A DNA stretch of 64,000 bases from contig NC_026501.1 of the NCBI RefSeq assembly GCF_000182925.2, positions 8,225,917-8,289,916 of the forward strand, in the 5' to 3' direction. The stretch comes from Neurospora crassa OR74A. Its lineage: Eukaryota > Ascomycota > Sordariomycetes > Sordariales > Sordariaceae. The translations under genes and the position numbers were made by a program. Positions 38,591 through 49,905 of this stretch are shown here, in pieces (within the stretch, counting starts at the first letter, position 1; each line of letters starts with the position of its first letter). The notes under the pieces were generated by a model. It made no database searches. It had not been told where the DNA came from and worked only from the letters and a program-made list of their open reading frames with translations.

Positions 38591-39440
38591 ACTACTACTA
38601 GTATAAGTAAAAAAAAGATAGATTAAAAGTAAACTAAAGAAGAAGTCTTTATTACCTTTAAACCTATTATATATACTACTACCAACGTAGGATATTATCT
38701 ACAACTTAAATTTACGTTAGCCACTTCGGCGGAGCACTCGGATTACTTAGTAAAAAGGATGAGACTCGGCAAGAGTAAAAAGAAAGGAGTTTAGTACGAT
38801 TTATTCCGCGTACCCTAATTAAATACTTTATAATATACCCTTTTATAAAATAACTATTAATAGTACTGAGAAATAGTACGTCTTATAGCAATCTTACATT
38901 TCCTATTCCCTAGAGTAGCCCTATACAATTAATACCAAAATTTAAAAATAAGAAGGATCTAAAAGAGGTTAGCAATATAATAATTGAATATTTAAAGAAG
39001 AAATAAGGTATAAATAGGAAATTGAACGTACGAATTCTCTAAACTTATATTAATAGCAATTATAGATATCCCTATATACCGCTATATTACGGGTATCCCT
39101 ATAGTACCCCCGGTAGGGCTAATAATAGTAAGAATCGTTAAAATTCTCTATATATAACGATTGGGCTAGTTTTTGAACGTATAAATAAATTATTAAGGGA
39201 AATAATAGCTTTTATAGTAGAAGGGTTGGATTTAATGATATTTTAGCTAGTATTCTACTCTTAAATAGGAATTAAAATACTAACCGGCGCTAAGTAGCTT
39301 CCCGTTTTAATATAGGCGCTAAAGATCTTTGCTGCGAAATAATTGGACGTATCGATAAGGGAGCTCGAGAGACCTACTTTGAGTAAAAGATTGTATTTAG
39401 ATAGTATTTTTTATAGTAGGAGCGTTTTAGAGGGAGGTAG
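38591..39440. other. 3' end of outer chromovirus before the LTR
   Basis: AT-rich sequence with no recognised protein. It ends in AGAGGGAGGTAG (39429-39440), a polypurine tract just before the LTR, the usual start site for plus-strand DNA synthesis. Confidence 0.5.
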
Positions 39441-39673
39441 TGTCACAGGGCTAAATCACATACCCTATGCTAGGCTATAGCATAGTAAATTACGTACTCT
39501 GTGCCTTACTATAGCACTAGTACTAGCCCGGGTATTGAGGCTCTATATAACCTACTCTACCGGGCTATACAACCCTACCTATAAACCCAGGCCGGCGTAT
39601 ACTCTCTTCTTGCTTCCTTCGTACAATAACGAATATCGTAGCTTACCTATAACGGTGCCCTTACCCCGTAATA
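39441..39673 (+). repeat. 3' LTR of outer chromovirus (233 bp)
   Basis: Starts TGTCACAGGG and ends CCCGTAATA, followed by the GGCTG target duplication (39674-39678). Same length as the 5' LTR. Confidence 0.9.
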
Positions 39674-39678
39674 GGCTG

Positions 39679-40990
39679 GTTAGCCGGATTTAAACGCTAC
39701 TATAGTATTAAATAGTACAAGTAGTCCGGGAAATTAGGGTCCGCCGATGTTAGTAGCTCCTTTAATAAAATTGAGCGTATTAGATAGCGCGTTAAGTAGT
39801 ATTATTCTAATAATATATACAATACGGATAAAACTAGCCTTTTTTGGTTATTTATATTTAATTATACCCTTGCTTCCTAATTATAGTTAAGTAGTAAGAA
39901 GAAGAAGAACTGTATTATAGTTATACTAATTGCTAATACTTTAGGTACCTACAAATTAGATCTTTAGATTATTGGCTATTTTAAGAACCTTTGTGCCTTC
40001 GGTAAAGATAGTAAATATATTACTAAACTCCCCTTTATTTAACGGTTTAATAAGAAGGTATAAATAACGTTGGTTATTTTTATAGAATATTTATTATAAT
40101 TCGATCGTTAGATGGAGGGTAGCAAGGTATTCCTTTTAATAGATAGATTTAGTACCTATATTTTTATAGTTAAATAGCTTAAAGAAGGTAGTAGAAATTA
40201 AACTCTACGTAATACAATTATCCTCTTTCTCCTTCCTAATATTATTTCCTTATATTAATTTATAGATTAAGGGATTATTAATAATATGAAGGTTTATTAT
40301 AGGAAGCTCTAGCTCTAATATATAGTTAATTAGATATTAGCGAGCCGTAATCCCTTTAAGAATACTACTATTTTGTAAGTAGTTTATTGGATTATCGATA
40401 CTTAGCGGACTAAGGTTACTACTATTACTATTAATAATTGTTAGTAGAAGTTTATATTATTTAGTCTAGTATAGGGTTTTAATAAGAAGCTAGTAAATTA
40501 GGTTACCCTAGTAATTAATAACGGGGATTACTATAGTATTAAAGAAGTTACTACCCTACTAATTCCTATTATACTATTATAATAGATTCTAGAAGCCTCT
40601 TCAATTAATAAGGATATTAATGAGGTTATTAAATTGGTAGAAGGTTTAGTGCGTTTAGGGACGATTAAGGCTATAATAAATATTAATAATTTTATTAATT
40701 TACTAAATAAAATAGTTATTAATGCCCTAGATAACCTCCTTACCTATATAGTTGAAACCTTCTCGCTGGTAATAGGGGAGGATAATGATAATTAGTTAGA
40801 GTAGTAAGAATTATTTATTGTATCGTTGGCGGTTACGTTTGAAGCTATTGTAATAGTTATTTAGTACGAGGAGTAATCGATAATGGTCAATTTGGTGGAT
40901 ATGGTATTATTTCGGCGGGTATAGAAAAGATTTATTGAATAATCGTTGTTTGAAAAGTTTAACGCACCTTAATAGACGATAGATTCGTAC
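39679..40990 (+). pseudogene. Tigger-type transposase, catalytic domain, broken
   Basis: In one frame: NTDKTSLFW at 39821-39850 (first Asp 39827-39829), FLLIDRFST with second Asp at 40142-40144, then PNIISLY and FID-stop-G with third Asp at 40265-40267. This is the layout of pogo/Tigger/jerky transposases (DETSLFW ... LLIDxFSxH ... PPNTTSLxQPxDQG), with Gln codons changed to stops. Spacing is 104 residues between the first two and 40 between the last two Asp. The downstream YYRKL segment also fits. The gene is broken by RIP stops and by the retrotransposon. Confidence 0.8.
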
Positions 40991-41210
40991 TTCAAAAAAT
41001 AGTAGCTATATAGATTAGTATAGTGACGGTTTTCTAGATCTAAATTTAAGTAATTTCTGATTCAAAACGATATAATCCGACGATGATTTTAATTCAAAAT
41101 AACGTAAAAACGACGATTTTGGTCAAAAAGTACAACTTTAAGACCCTTGTTACTAAAACCTCGATCTATCGATAATCTAGAATAACCGATCAGATCCACT
41201 AGAACGCCAG

Positions 41211-41235
41211 ATATCGTTATGTACAGACTTGACTG
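41211..41235 (-). repeat. Right 25-bp TIR of the Tigger-type element
   Basis: Perfect inverted copy of 23053-23077, ending GACTTGACTG before the TA at 41236-41237. Confidence 0.9.
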
Positions 41236-41237
41236 TA

Positions 41238-41550
41238 CTAGCCGGCACGACGACCGACGGCATGCCTGCAAAAGTAGATCGAGCACGAGCTCAGGGTTCC
41301 AGGCGATCCTGCTGCTCCTGCTCTGATCCTTCCCGATCCTGCACCCTTTTGCAGTATCTGACACCGCAAACCATACGAGACCATGTGGTTGAACTGCCGT
41401 TGCTGTTGCTAAGTTGCTGGTTGGCTTTGACATAGAATCCATACAAATGTTCTAGACCTTCAGGTCATGGCCGCGAACGCGTTGTCATTGATATTCCTTG
41501 TATTTGATATATGTTGTGGAATATCATTTTCTCATGTGGCATATGGTTTG

Positions 41551-41599
<49 letters not shown>

Positions 41600-42355
41600 A
41601 AACACCTACCCTGCCAGCCTACCGCTCTTTGACTGACGGATTGACTGAGGGACTGGCTGGTTGTTTCAAATCCGGCCGTCGAGACCATAGATTTCACAGA
41701 GAGCAAGTGTCTAGAACAGGTTTTTGGGCTTTTCGCTCTCGGTAACCCTGTTCTTGATTCCGCTTTTCGCTACTCTTTTGGATATAAGAAAACCAGAAAC
41801 AAAAAAACTGAATAAATAATTGGACCCCCCCCCCCCCCCTCCTTTTACTTCTTTTTTCCCGGGTCATACTTTTCCTTCCAAATCCTAGTGTACGACGACA
41901 TATTAGTCACTTTGGACGCGGTATGAAACGGAGGAGGGTGGATATCCAGTATTAGAGTCTGGGAAGGGGTGAATCTGCGTGAACGGAAAAGGAAAAACGG
42001 AGTGATGTGCTCGGCGGCTGATCAACGTCCAACGTCCAATTTTAGACTTAACGTAACCGTCCTGGCATCAGACCCCCTTTTTCAACCTGATACTTCCTCG
42101 GGAAGTGGCTGAGAGAAGGATATCCAAGGCCATGCATAGCACCACAACACGTGAGAGGCAGGGCGAGCAAGGATGCTTGGTCGTTGATGTACCAATGGGC
42201 GACTAGCACTCTGCCACAATGCATCCGCAAGCCATTCCTGAGAAACCCAATTTACGGTTTCGGAATGTCCCGATACTCGGCGACCGTTGTCAATGGGTTG
42301 CGTCGGTGTGTTGCGAGTGTGGGTGGTTGATGCTGAGCAAGGAAAATGAAAGCAC
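41238..42355. other. Non-coding flank and 3' region of the Sel1-repeat gene
   Basis: Balanced composition, no gene recognised. It holds an A47 homopolymer (41551-41597) and a C15 homopolymer (41825-41839). The last few hundred bases are probably the 3' UTR of the minus-strand gene. Confidence 0.6.
41551..41597 (+). repeat. A47 homopolymer
   Basis: Forty-seven uninterrupted A residues. It could be the tail of a retrotransposed sequence on the plus strand or simple slippage; no gene-like or target-duplication structure upstream was recognised. Confidence 0.9.
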
Positions 42356-43946
42356 TTACCAGGTATTGCCCATGATCTTGTTTCCGTTCTTCTCCGCCAG
42401 GCGATAATATTTTGCGGCGGTGTACTAATGGCGAGTGGTCTTGGTCAGCCTTATGTATGTATATCTCTTTGATACGTGTCAACCGAGGTGATTCTCCCCT
42501 CCCATTTGCGCTGCTGACCAAGCCTCATTGATGCACAAGAGCCCACGAGGCTGCTCGACGTAAAGATAAAAAACCGCGTCATTGGTAGATTGTAGTGTGT
42601 TGGTGGATGTAATACTAACTTTGTCCTTTTTTGTGCCGAAACCTTCAAGGTAGCACCATGCTACCTCGTTCATGGCGTCTTTTCGACATAACTGTTAGCC
42701 CACACATAGAAACTTGGTACTCGGGGACATACCAGAATCTCCCAAATTTGCCGCTGTCTCGTAGTATTGTTTCGCGGCTATCGGGTCTTTAGGAATACCC
42801 CAGCCATGACGGAAACAGTTTGCCAGCTCGAATATGGCTAGGACGAGCTCGCCTTTGGCAGCGCCGCCCTTCTTAAGCCCAGCCTGGAGGGCGAGTTGTT
42901 CGATTTCGGCGGCGTTCGAGGCTGCTGCTGAGAGGTATGTCACGGCTTTGGCTGCGTCAGGAGTGCATCCCCATCCGTGCCTGCACCCTCGCGTTAGCAA
43001 CGGACAGATACACTCGTATGGAGTTATCAAGTATCACGGAGCCAAGACCGCAACAGACGCAACAGAACATCCCAGTGAATACACCCGAATCACCGCCCTA
43101 CGAACGAGCACAAGAGACAGATGGAACACCGGAGCCAAAAAGGTGAAGAGGCACGTACCGCAAAGCAAGGCCGTACAGAACTTGGCTTAGGGGATTATTT
43201 GACCCTTCTGGGTCCGCCAGTTTTCCAAATAGAGCAGTGGACTCCTCCAAGTTTCCTTCTTCATGCCACTTGATAGCTTGCTGGATATCGTCATCAATAG
43301 CCTTGGACGAAACAGCTTTGGTTGCAGACGGAGCAGGCGTAACAGCCCCAGGTTCGCTTTTCAAAGGCCATTCTTCCGCTTCGGTCGGGCCACTTCCAAG
43401 GCGCATACGGGCAAAGTCGTTACTAACGCTGCGGGTAGGGCTGGCCGGACGGGCTCCTGGACGACTGCGAACCTCGGAGTTCTTGCGTGCCAACATGGTT
43501 GCGCGCTTCTCCCATTGGGCTTCTTTGCCCTCCTTATCTTCATCGCCTTCGGGAACCACGATAGCAGGCACGTCCGGCAGGTCCTGAGGCACATTGTCGG
43601 AGCTCACTGGGCTACGATGTAAATGGAACCGCGAGGCGCGCTTGGCTCCGGGGCTCTTGGGATTGCTGCTCATAGATTGGCTACGACTGCGATTGCTGCG
43701 GAAGACGTCCAGACTAAGGCGACCCCTTGCTGGTGTTCCTGACGCCGTCTCGGCGGACAGGTATGAATCGTGGTCGGCATCATTTTCGGTTACAGGGCTC
43801 GCAGGAGGAAAGATTCTCTCCTCGGTAAACGTATCGGTACGGACGAACGTGATTTCGGGGGCACCGAGCTGCGTATTGGGAGATGGCGAATGCGCCTCGG
43901 AGTCGCCCTTTTCGTGGCCATGCTTCTTTTTTGCGAAAAGGCCCAT
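42356..43946 (-). CDS. Sel1-repeat protein, Nif1-like cell-cycle regulator family
   Basis: Four exons by my model: 43946-43159, 42980-42733, 42678-42620 and 42424-42356, giving 387 residues. The first 220 residues are low-complexity, rich in Ser, Pro and Arg (phosphorylation-type sequence). The C-terminal 165 residues hold three Sel1-like repeats: QAIKWHEEGNLEESTALFGK, YGLALRHGWGCTPDAAKAVT, FELANCFRHGWGIPKDPIAA, and NEVAWCYLEGFGTKKDKYTA. The exon joins restore these repeats exactly. Intron donors are GTACGT, GTATGT and GTTAGT; the second acceptor (AAAAG) is poor and rests on the protein match. Start is MGLFAKKK because the upstream extension of the frame has no domain and A stands at -3. Sel1-repeat proteins are scaffolds. 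The fungal family with this layout includes S. pombe Nif1, an inhibitor acting on the Nim1/Cdr1 mitotic kinase. Assignment to Nif1 is by resemblance. Confidence 0.75.
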
Positions 43947-45526
43947 GATTTGAAGTGTAGATACAGTAGCGATTACGATTGCAGAATATGGTGTCGGGTA
44001 TAGATGTGTAGTCGGTCGAAAGATGGGATATAAGATACAAAGCGTAGTTGTAGCTAGGATTGTTGTCAGAACTGGTGATATACGCGCCGCGCGGCGTTCA
44101 AGTTGGTTGGAAGCAAAGACGACGAAGAAAGCGAGTGTTGTTGTATCCAAAAAAAGGCAACGGTCGACAAAGGCGCAGTCGATCGGGATGGCGGAGGTGT
44201 GGTTGACTATAGATTCACGGATTGGAGACTTGGAGGAGAAGATGCGTGTGTAAATCTGGGTTCTTCGCCCGGCGCCATCGGAAAGGACGTAATCTTTCAG
44301 CTTGTCGGCGAGTTGGAGGCATCGTTCTTGGACGGGGAGGGATCTGGGTTCGGTTCGCGACACACGGAGATTGGACGAGGTCCCCAATGTCCAAATTGTT
44401 CTAGGCTGGCGCAGACAGCAGCAAGGCATACGCTAGGGCAGGCATCCAGGTCTCGGGCCAGCTTCTTTGGTACCCTCGATCCCCACCCCAGCCAGGCACC
44501 GCTCGAAGGAAGGGGGTAAGGGTCTTTCATGAGTGGGACATAATAGCGGGGCTTAGCCGCTATGTTTGGGGTTAGTTGGAGGCTCTGGGGAACCTTTTGG
44601 AGCAGGTCTTCCGAGGGACCGAGACAGGTGCCTTGCCGCGACTTCAGCTGCGTTTCATGAAAAGAGGAGGTACCTCTACCTGTACTTGTAGTGGCGGGCG
44701 CGATGCAGCTTTTTCGAGTTTTGCCGAATGTCGATGACGAGTTGTGATGAGTCGGTTGCAATCGAAGTGTTCCATGCAAGGGAAGTGGCTGCTCAGCCAG
44801 GGCAGTCACCACTTGCACATTGAAACTGTCTGCACGCGCGTTTCCCCAAGAACACATCAATTTATCCTCAGTGCCTGAGTCGAGGGAGCCAGTACGTGCA
44901 AGCCTCGAGCTGCTTGCTAACCTTGGTACCTTCAAAGTACAATTCGATGCTGGTTTCATTGTTAATTCAGTACTCCTGTCACGCTAGACGAGATATCTTC
45001 CGACTTGGCCTAAGCCATTGAATGAATGGCTACGAAGGGATCCGAATGGCATCAACAAGATCCAATACAGTGGTTCTAGATTGGGAAATAGCATATTCAC
45101 ATTATGAAAACGCCTTTGACCCAAAGTTTCGACCCGAATGGAATTCTCACTGTCCACCCCCATATCTTACCCAATCCGTTAATTCTGAATTGAAAAAGTC
45201 TGAGGGGAACGTGAACCCAGCAAAACAGCCCGAAATTCGTAGTTGGTATCCACCTAGATCAGCCGCCTATTGGATGTCACCCTTTCTGTCTAGCTCATTT
45301 TGGCGTAGACTGCGCGCCACCAGTATCCGAACACCGGACATCTGAGCAAGCAACGCAGCCAAACCACCACCGGACCACCGACGATATTGCAGCAGACGTG
45401 ATCGGGCCGCCATGTGCCAACACGTCGGTGTACTGCACCAGGTCTGCTCTCTCCACACTCTATGACCGGTCTCGTCACCATCAAGACTGCGTCAATTCTC
45501 GAGCAGTGCTCATATAAGCATTGGTC
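43947..45526. other. Divergent intergenic region between two genes
   Basis: Shared 5' region of the minus-strand Sel1 gene and the plus-strand proline-rich gene. Frames of 220 codons (44297-44959, minus) and 107 codons (45022-45345, plus) are open, but neither has a recognisable domain, so I do not call them. A TATA-like CATATAAG lies at 45511-45518, very close to the plus-strand start codon. Confidence 0.5.
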
Positions 45527-47719
45527 ATGGCACCCAGGAAACCTCCGCCGCCCCCAGTTGTGCGTTTGACCGCCAAAGGAATCCCGGCTAAGAAGCGTGG
45601 CCCAGCTCCAAAACCAATATCAGAACGTCCTTGGACGGCCCCAAAGCCTGTGAGAAGGGTCGAGCGCTCTTATTCCAGGGAACGCAAAATCGAGGTTATA
45701 CAATTCCTGCTGAACCATCGGATTGCCGATTATCGTCCACGCAAGGCTCCTCGTCGTCGAATCGGCCAACCGCCACACGAACAGGAACCCGTCCCCCAAA
45801 CTGCAACCCGCGACGCCAACGGACAGCTGGTCTGGTATCGTGCTCCTACCTACGTTGAGGCCTCGGAGTGGTGGAAGATTCCCATCCCAACCATCCAAGG
45901 CTGGTGGGATTCCCGCGAGAAAATCCTAGAGGGCACAGGTATTGAGCTGCCCAAATCGAAGCCAGGTGATTACCCGGGTTCCGATCAGCCAAGGCCGGGA
46001 ACCCGTGTTGAGTTCATAGTTAGTCCGCAAGCACCTCAACCGGCATCTCGAGAAGGATCTGAACAGCCACAACCTCAACAGCAACCACAACAGCAGCCAA
46101 CTGCGCCTTCGAGTGGCGGAAGTGCGAAAGGATCTCAGCAACGCGCTACCATGGCTGGAGAAGGGAACCGTGGCGCAGTCGCCAGGAACACTCCTGCTCG
46201 TGCCATCTCAATTTCGTCCGCTTCTTCCTCGCACACTGCAGCTCTAGGAACGAATGTGAACTCGCAGGCTGCTTCAAGACCGCCCGTTGCCCAGGTGCCG
46301 CCGGCTGGGCCACACACACAAAATACCAACGGTCCTGTCGTTGTGCAACCTGGTCAGCAACTCGAGAGACCTCCCGCCCAATGGACAGTGAATCATCATC
46401 CCTATGTTCCTCGCCCTCCCGGGGAGCCGTCATACTCTCAACCGCCTCAGCCGTCACAGCCTCAGCCTCCATTTTTCAACCCCTATCAGCCCAAACCTGA
46501 CCAAATCCCACCGCAGTATCATCAGTTACAGCACACGTACCCTCCGCAAGTGGCTCATCATCAACCGCCGCCAGGATACCCTTATCAGCCGGGACCGCCC
46601 GCTTTCAATCCTCAGCATGGCTATGGTCAGCCTCCTCCTCCTCCTCCTCCTCCTCCTCCTCACTATGGTCCTCCACACCAAGCTCCCCATACGCCAGGTC
46701 CTCCTTTGGGCCACCCCGGCTACCCGCCATATCCCCAACCTGGCCCAGGAGGCCCAGTATACCCACCTCATCAAGGTGTACCATACCAAGGAGGACCTCC
46801 GCCGCAGCCACACCCCGGATCCTACCCGGCCCCATACACATATGGTCCGCAGTTCCAGATGCCAATGATAGTTCAATTTCCTCAATTCACGCCCTATTAT
46901 GCAACCCCCCAGGCGCCTCCGTACGCTCAGCCTGCTGCGCTTCCTCCCAACCTTCCACCTCAACCTCCCCCGTTTGCACCGGGCGGACCGGGACAAGTTC
47001 CTGGTCCAGCACCGGGAATGGTGCCAGTGCCACCATTTCCAGGGTCGAGAGAGTTCAGGTCGCCCGGACCAGCTCCCCCTCAGCCTGGCCCCGGTCCTGT
47101 AAGCGTCAGTGGCAGCACCCAATCGCCCCAGGCGGCGGCTTCCGGTGTAGCCCCGCATCCCCCGGTCACTCCTCCGAGACAACAGCCTGCAGGACAGTCA
47201 TCGGATGCACAAGAAGCGCAATCCGAACCAGATGAAGCGTCACCAGCCGGTCAGCTATTGGCCGAGCAAGAGGCTCGGAATACGGTGCAGGACAGCCAGA
47301 GCCAGGAACAGTCGGTTGACAAGCGACCTGCCGTGTTAGTATCATTTCCGGAGGCTGGAGCAGCACTGGAAGAGCCGGATCAGGAGATGGGCGAAGTTCG
47401 GGATCAGGACCAGGAACAAGACCAGGAGATGGACCAGGACCAGGAGGAGCAGAAAAAGGAGCACAATCAGGACCAGAATCTGGATCAAGAGATGGCTCAG
47501 GAGATGGAGGAGCATGAGGAGGAGCAGGAACACCATTCATCTGCAGACATCTCCGTCAGCGATGAAAGTGACAAGGAGGACGGTAACAACGTCTCAAGTG
47601 AAACTCATGAAAAGGTACGGCAGCACAAAAGTGCAGATGTGGCATCTACAAAAAGAGGTCGGTCCCAGAGCACATCCCCTGTGCCGACACATACCTCATC
47701 TGCTTCAGAAGAGTCATGA
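45527..47719 (+). CDS. Proline/glutamine-rich protein with basic N-terminal domain and acidic tail
   Basis: 730 residues, single exon. Start at the ATG at 45527 (MAPRKPPPPPV); an earlier in-frame TTG is not a start. Residues about 40-140 form the only ordered-looking part, basic, with RSYSRERKIEVIQFLLNHRI and later YVEASEWWKIPIPTIQGWWD. This looks like a helix-turn-helix DNA-binding region (EASEWWKIPxxTIxxWW). Residues about 150-570 are low-complexity Pro/Gln/Tyr/Gly, with a run of ten Pro at nt 46633-46662. The tail (about 620-705) is acidic with many DQ/EQ dipeptides, then ends Ser/Thr-rich. The composition suits a nuclear transcription or RNA-processing regulator, but this is inference; I do not recognise a named family. 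Confidence 0.8.
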   Translation: MAPRKPPPPPVVRLTAKGIPAKKRGPAPKPISERPWTAPKPVRRVERSYSRERKIEVIQFLLNHRIADYRPRKAPRRRIGQPPHEQEPVPQTATRDANGQLVWYRAPTYVEASEWWKIPIPTIQGWWDSREKILEGTGIELPKSKPGDYPGSDQPRPGTRVEFIVSPQAPQPASREGSEQPQPQQQPQQQPTAPSSGGSAKGSQQRATMAGEGNRGAVARNTPARAISISSASSSHTAALGTNVNSQAASRPPVAQVPPAGPHTQNTNGPVVVQPGQQLERPPAQWTVNHHPYVPRPPGEPSYSQPPQPSQPQPPFFNPYQPKPDQIPPQYHQLQHTYPPQVAHHQPPPGYPYQPGPPAFNPQHGYGQPPPPPPPPPPHYGPPHQAPHTPGPPLGHPGYPPYPQPGPGGPVYPPHQGVPYQGGPPPQPHPGSYPAPYTYGPQFQMPMIVQFPQFTPYYATPQAPPYAQPAALPPNLPPQPPPFAPGGPGQVPGPAPGMVPVPPFPGSREFRSPGPAPPQPGPGPVSVSGSTQSPQAAASGVAPHPPVTPPRQQPAGQSSDAQEAQSEPDEASPAGQLLAEQEARNTVQDSQSQEQSVDKRPAVLVSFPEAGAALEEPDQEMGEVRDQDQEQDQEMDQDQEEQKKEHNQDQNLDQEMAQEMEEHEEEQEHHSSADISVSDESDKEDGNNVSSETHEKVRQHKSADVASTKRGRSQSTSPVPTHTSSASEES

Positions 47720-48669
47720 TGGGTAGAGTTGCTTGGGCCAAGACGGAACGACAGCTATGGTATTCATCTGTTGGATAAAGGTCAAAAAATGGGTGAAGAA
47801 ATTCGGAAAAGGTAGCAAATGATCCGAGGCTTGACGAAGCTATTGATTGATGAATCAACCAGGTAAAGGTCCACAATAGGAATCAAGAGGACCTTGATTT
47901 TGGATTGTCAAGATTATGAGGTAGTTAACATCCACCAAAACACGAGTTCATAAATCTGGTCGTTTCCATGGACCCCTTCTTTCGTCGTCTCGAACCCTGA
48001 TAGGGATATTAATAATCCTATATGCAGAACTGGTAGACACATGATCCCGCACTCAGCCGGAGGGTCTGCAAGCGTCTGATTGTCCAAGATCTCAACATGG
48101 ATCAAGTTGGGTTGTTTGGGGTTCGATTCCAACCCTCGGTTCCAGACACTGGCTGGTGCGTTTGTATCCTGTGACATTGGACGGCATAACTGAACTCATC
48201 GCTATCCTCGCGATATCCATGATCCACGAGTCGAGACCCCAGAAAGCTTGTGAGTGACTGCCCCTTTCGTCTCATCATCGGCATAGGTAGTTCACCCACA
48301 CAAACCACAGTCACTCGCGCTCCCTCCTCCTTGACAAGACAATAATTTCCCATTTAATGCTCAAACAAACTACAAGAAGCCATCCCCAGCGCTTTCTCGC
48401 TGCCCTTAATATCTCCCGGTGTCTATTGTAGTCAAGTCCTCAACCTCGGACCGCCGGAGCCAGCGCCCATCGCGCCTTCCTCAAAAAGCAAAGCAGGAAA
48501 AAGAAGTCGCTAGCAGGCCGTCACGGCCACCTCCCAGACAGTCAGCCATCCCTCACCTTCATATCCTAATACCAAGGCGCCGTGTCGTACCCTTTGAGGA
48601 GGCGGAAACGAAGTAGGAGACATAACAACCTTGACACCACCAGCACCCCACCGACGGGAAACAACCACA
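47720..48669. other. Intergenic: 3' region of the proline-rich gene and 5' region of the next
   Basis: No domain-bearing frame. A tRNA B-box match (GGTTCGATTCC, 48120-48130) is discussed under rejected items. The region from about 48420 to 48669 may be the 5' leader of the next gene. Confidence 0.5.
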
Positions 48670-48778
48670 ATGTGCCAAACAACCCTCTACAAAGACACGC
48701 ATTGCAAACACCGCTGGATGCGCATCACCACTCCTTGTCTCCCAGGTGCGGGCTTCAACACCTGTCCCTGTTTTTCCC

Positions 48779-48856
<78 letters not shown>

Positions 48857-49269
48857 CACGCAACTACCACTACAACAACCACCATTCTCCCGACGGCCTC
48901 TGCCACCAACCCCTCTGCCCCTACCAGCAACATCCCCATCCCAATCACACCCCTAGCCACACCGCTGCCTTTACCACTCCCATTCAGGGCCAACTCCAAA
49001 TCCAAGGCCACAACACCTGCCAAGTCCATCTTCCTGGCCCTCCCTACCACCAGATCCAAGATAACTGCCCACACCACCAACACCTAGTAGCCAAGCCCGC
49101 TCCGCCCGCCTACATCGCCCGCGGCGAACCGTGTCCGGAGTGTGACTTGAGGGGAGTTTACGATCGGAATCAGGTCAGGATGGTCACCAGGATTAAGAAG
49201 GGGATTAAACTTGGTGCCGGACCCAGTGGAGGGGACCCGGGGGTTGAGGTTCGGTGTTGTGTTATGTGA
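48670..49269 (+). CDS. Cysteine-containing conserved fungal protein with poly-Asn insert
   Basis: 199 residues, ATG at 48670 in good context (ACAATG). N-terminal segment MCQTTLYKDTHCKHRWMRIT with TPCLPGAGFNTCPCF, and C-terminal segment RGEPCPECDLRGVYDRNQVR ending EVRCCVM. Cys pairs at both ends suggest a small metal-binding or disulphide fold. I believe small fungal proteins starting MCxTTxYxxTxCxHxWxRI are common in ascomycetes, but their role is unknown to me. Between the two conserved parts lies a tract of 25 Asn (AAC repeat, 48781-48855) and low-complexity His/Pro/Gln sequence. An in-frame upstream Met (48631) would add 13 residues without any conserved look. Confidence 0.65.
48781..48855 (+). 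repeat. (AAC)25 microsatellite inside a coding region
   Basis: Twenty-five perfect AAC units coding for 25 Asn in the called frame. Because all three frames are open through it (Asn, Gln or Thr), overlapping open frames here are artefacts. Length change would not shift the frame. Confidence 0.9.
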
Positions 49270-49905
49270 GAGGCAACTCGACAAGTGTGATTAGGGGAGA
49301 GGGAGGGGGGGGGACTTGGGGCCGAGGGAGCGAGAGGCGGCTGAACGAGGTTAAGGTAGTAGAGGTTTGGGGATCGGATGGGAAGATGAGAGGGAGTGAA
49401 GGTGGGACAGGTGTGAGGGGAAATTGGGGAATTGGGGAACATGAGGGAAAAGGGGGAATACAAGACGACGAAGGATGGAAAAAGACAATGATAGTGGACG
49501 GTGGACGATAGATTGCGGCACCACGAAGACGAACTGATCAAGACATCACGCGTTTCCCTTCCGGAAGTTAAGATGGAGAATTTGATGGGGGAGATTCAAG
49601 ACAGAGCAATTTGGAGATAAGGGTAACGAATACTATGCAATGCCGTTTTAACTAGACCCCAACTCCAAAAAAAAGAGAAACGTTGCCCTATTTTACCTTA
49701 CGAAAGAGAAACGGTATCAACACCGTTCACCCCTTTCTCCTCTACGTCAGACATCATATGTATGTTGTGTTATGTGCGGAACGGATTTGTTCTCTTCCAG
49801 ATCCCTTCTACTCTTTCCACCTACACTACCCTTCCTCCACCTGTAGGTCACTCCCATGTATCATGCTGGCGTTTGTTTCCTTCGCCAACCCCAACCATCC
49901 GACGC
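49270..49905. other. Intergenic between convergent genes, G-rich start
   Basis: 3' regions of the Cys-rich gene (plus) and of the Dip2-like gene (minus). It starts with a G-rich stretch (49294-49321). No gene seen. Confidence 0.6.

Larger units (their letters stand above)
23867..39673 (+). mobile_element. Outer Ty3/gypsy LTR retrotransposon with chromodomain (chromovirus)
   Basis: Bounded by paired 233-bp LTRs and a perfect GGCTG duplication (23862-23866 and 39674-39678). Order of remains on the plus strand: gag/protease-like region, reverse transcriptase, RNase H, integrase, chromodomain, purine-rich tract, LTR, the normal order for chromoviruses. The reverse transcriptase is split by the second element at 28230/36058. 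Without that insertion the element is about 8.0 kb. All frames are broken by TAA/TAG, so it is not autonomous. Confidence 0.9.
23053..41235 (+). mobile_element. Tigger/pogo-type Tc1-mariner transposon, host of the nest
   Basis: The two ends are perfect 25-bp inverted repeats starting CAGTCAAGTCTGTACATAAC, each flanked by the dinucleotide TA (23051-23052 and 41236-41237), the target duplication of Tc1-mariner elements. Without the inserted retrotransposons the element is about 2.4 kb, normal for this family. The transposase frame with its three Asp residues lies on the plus strand in the right part. Most internal sequence is RIP-mutated. Confidence 0.85.
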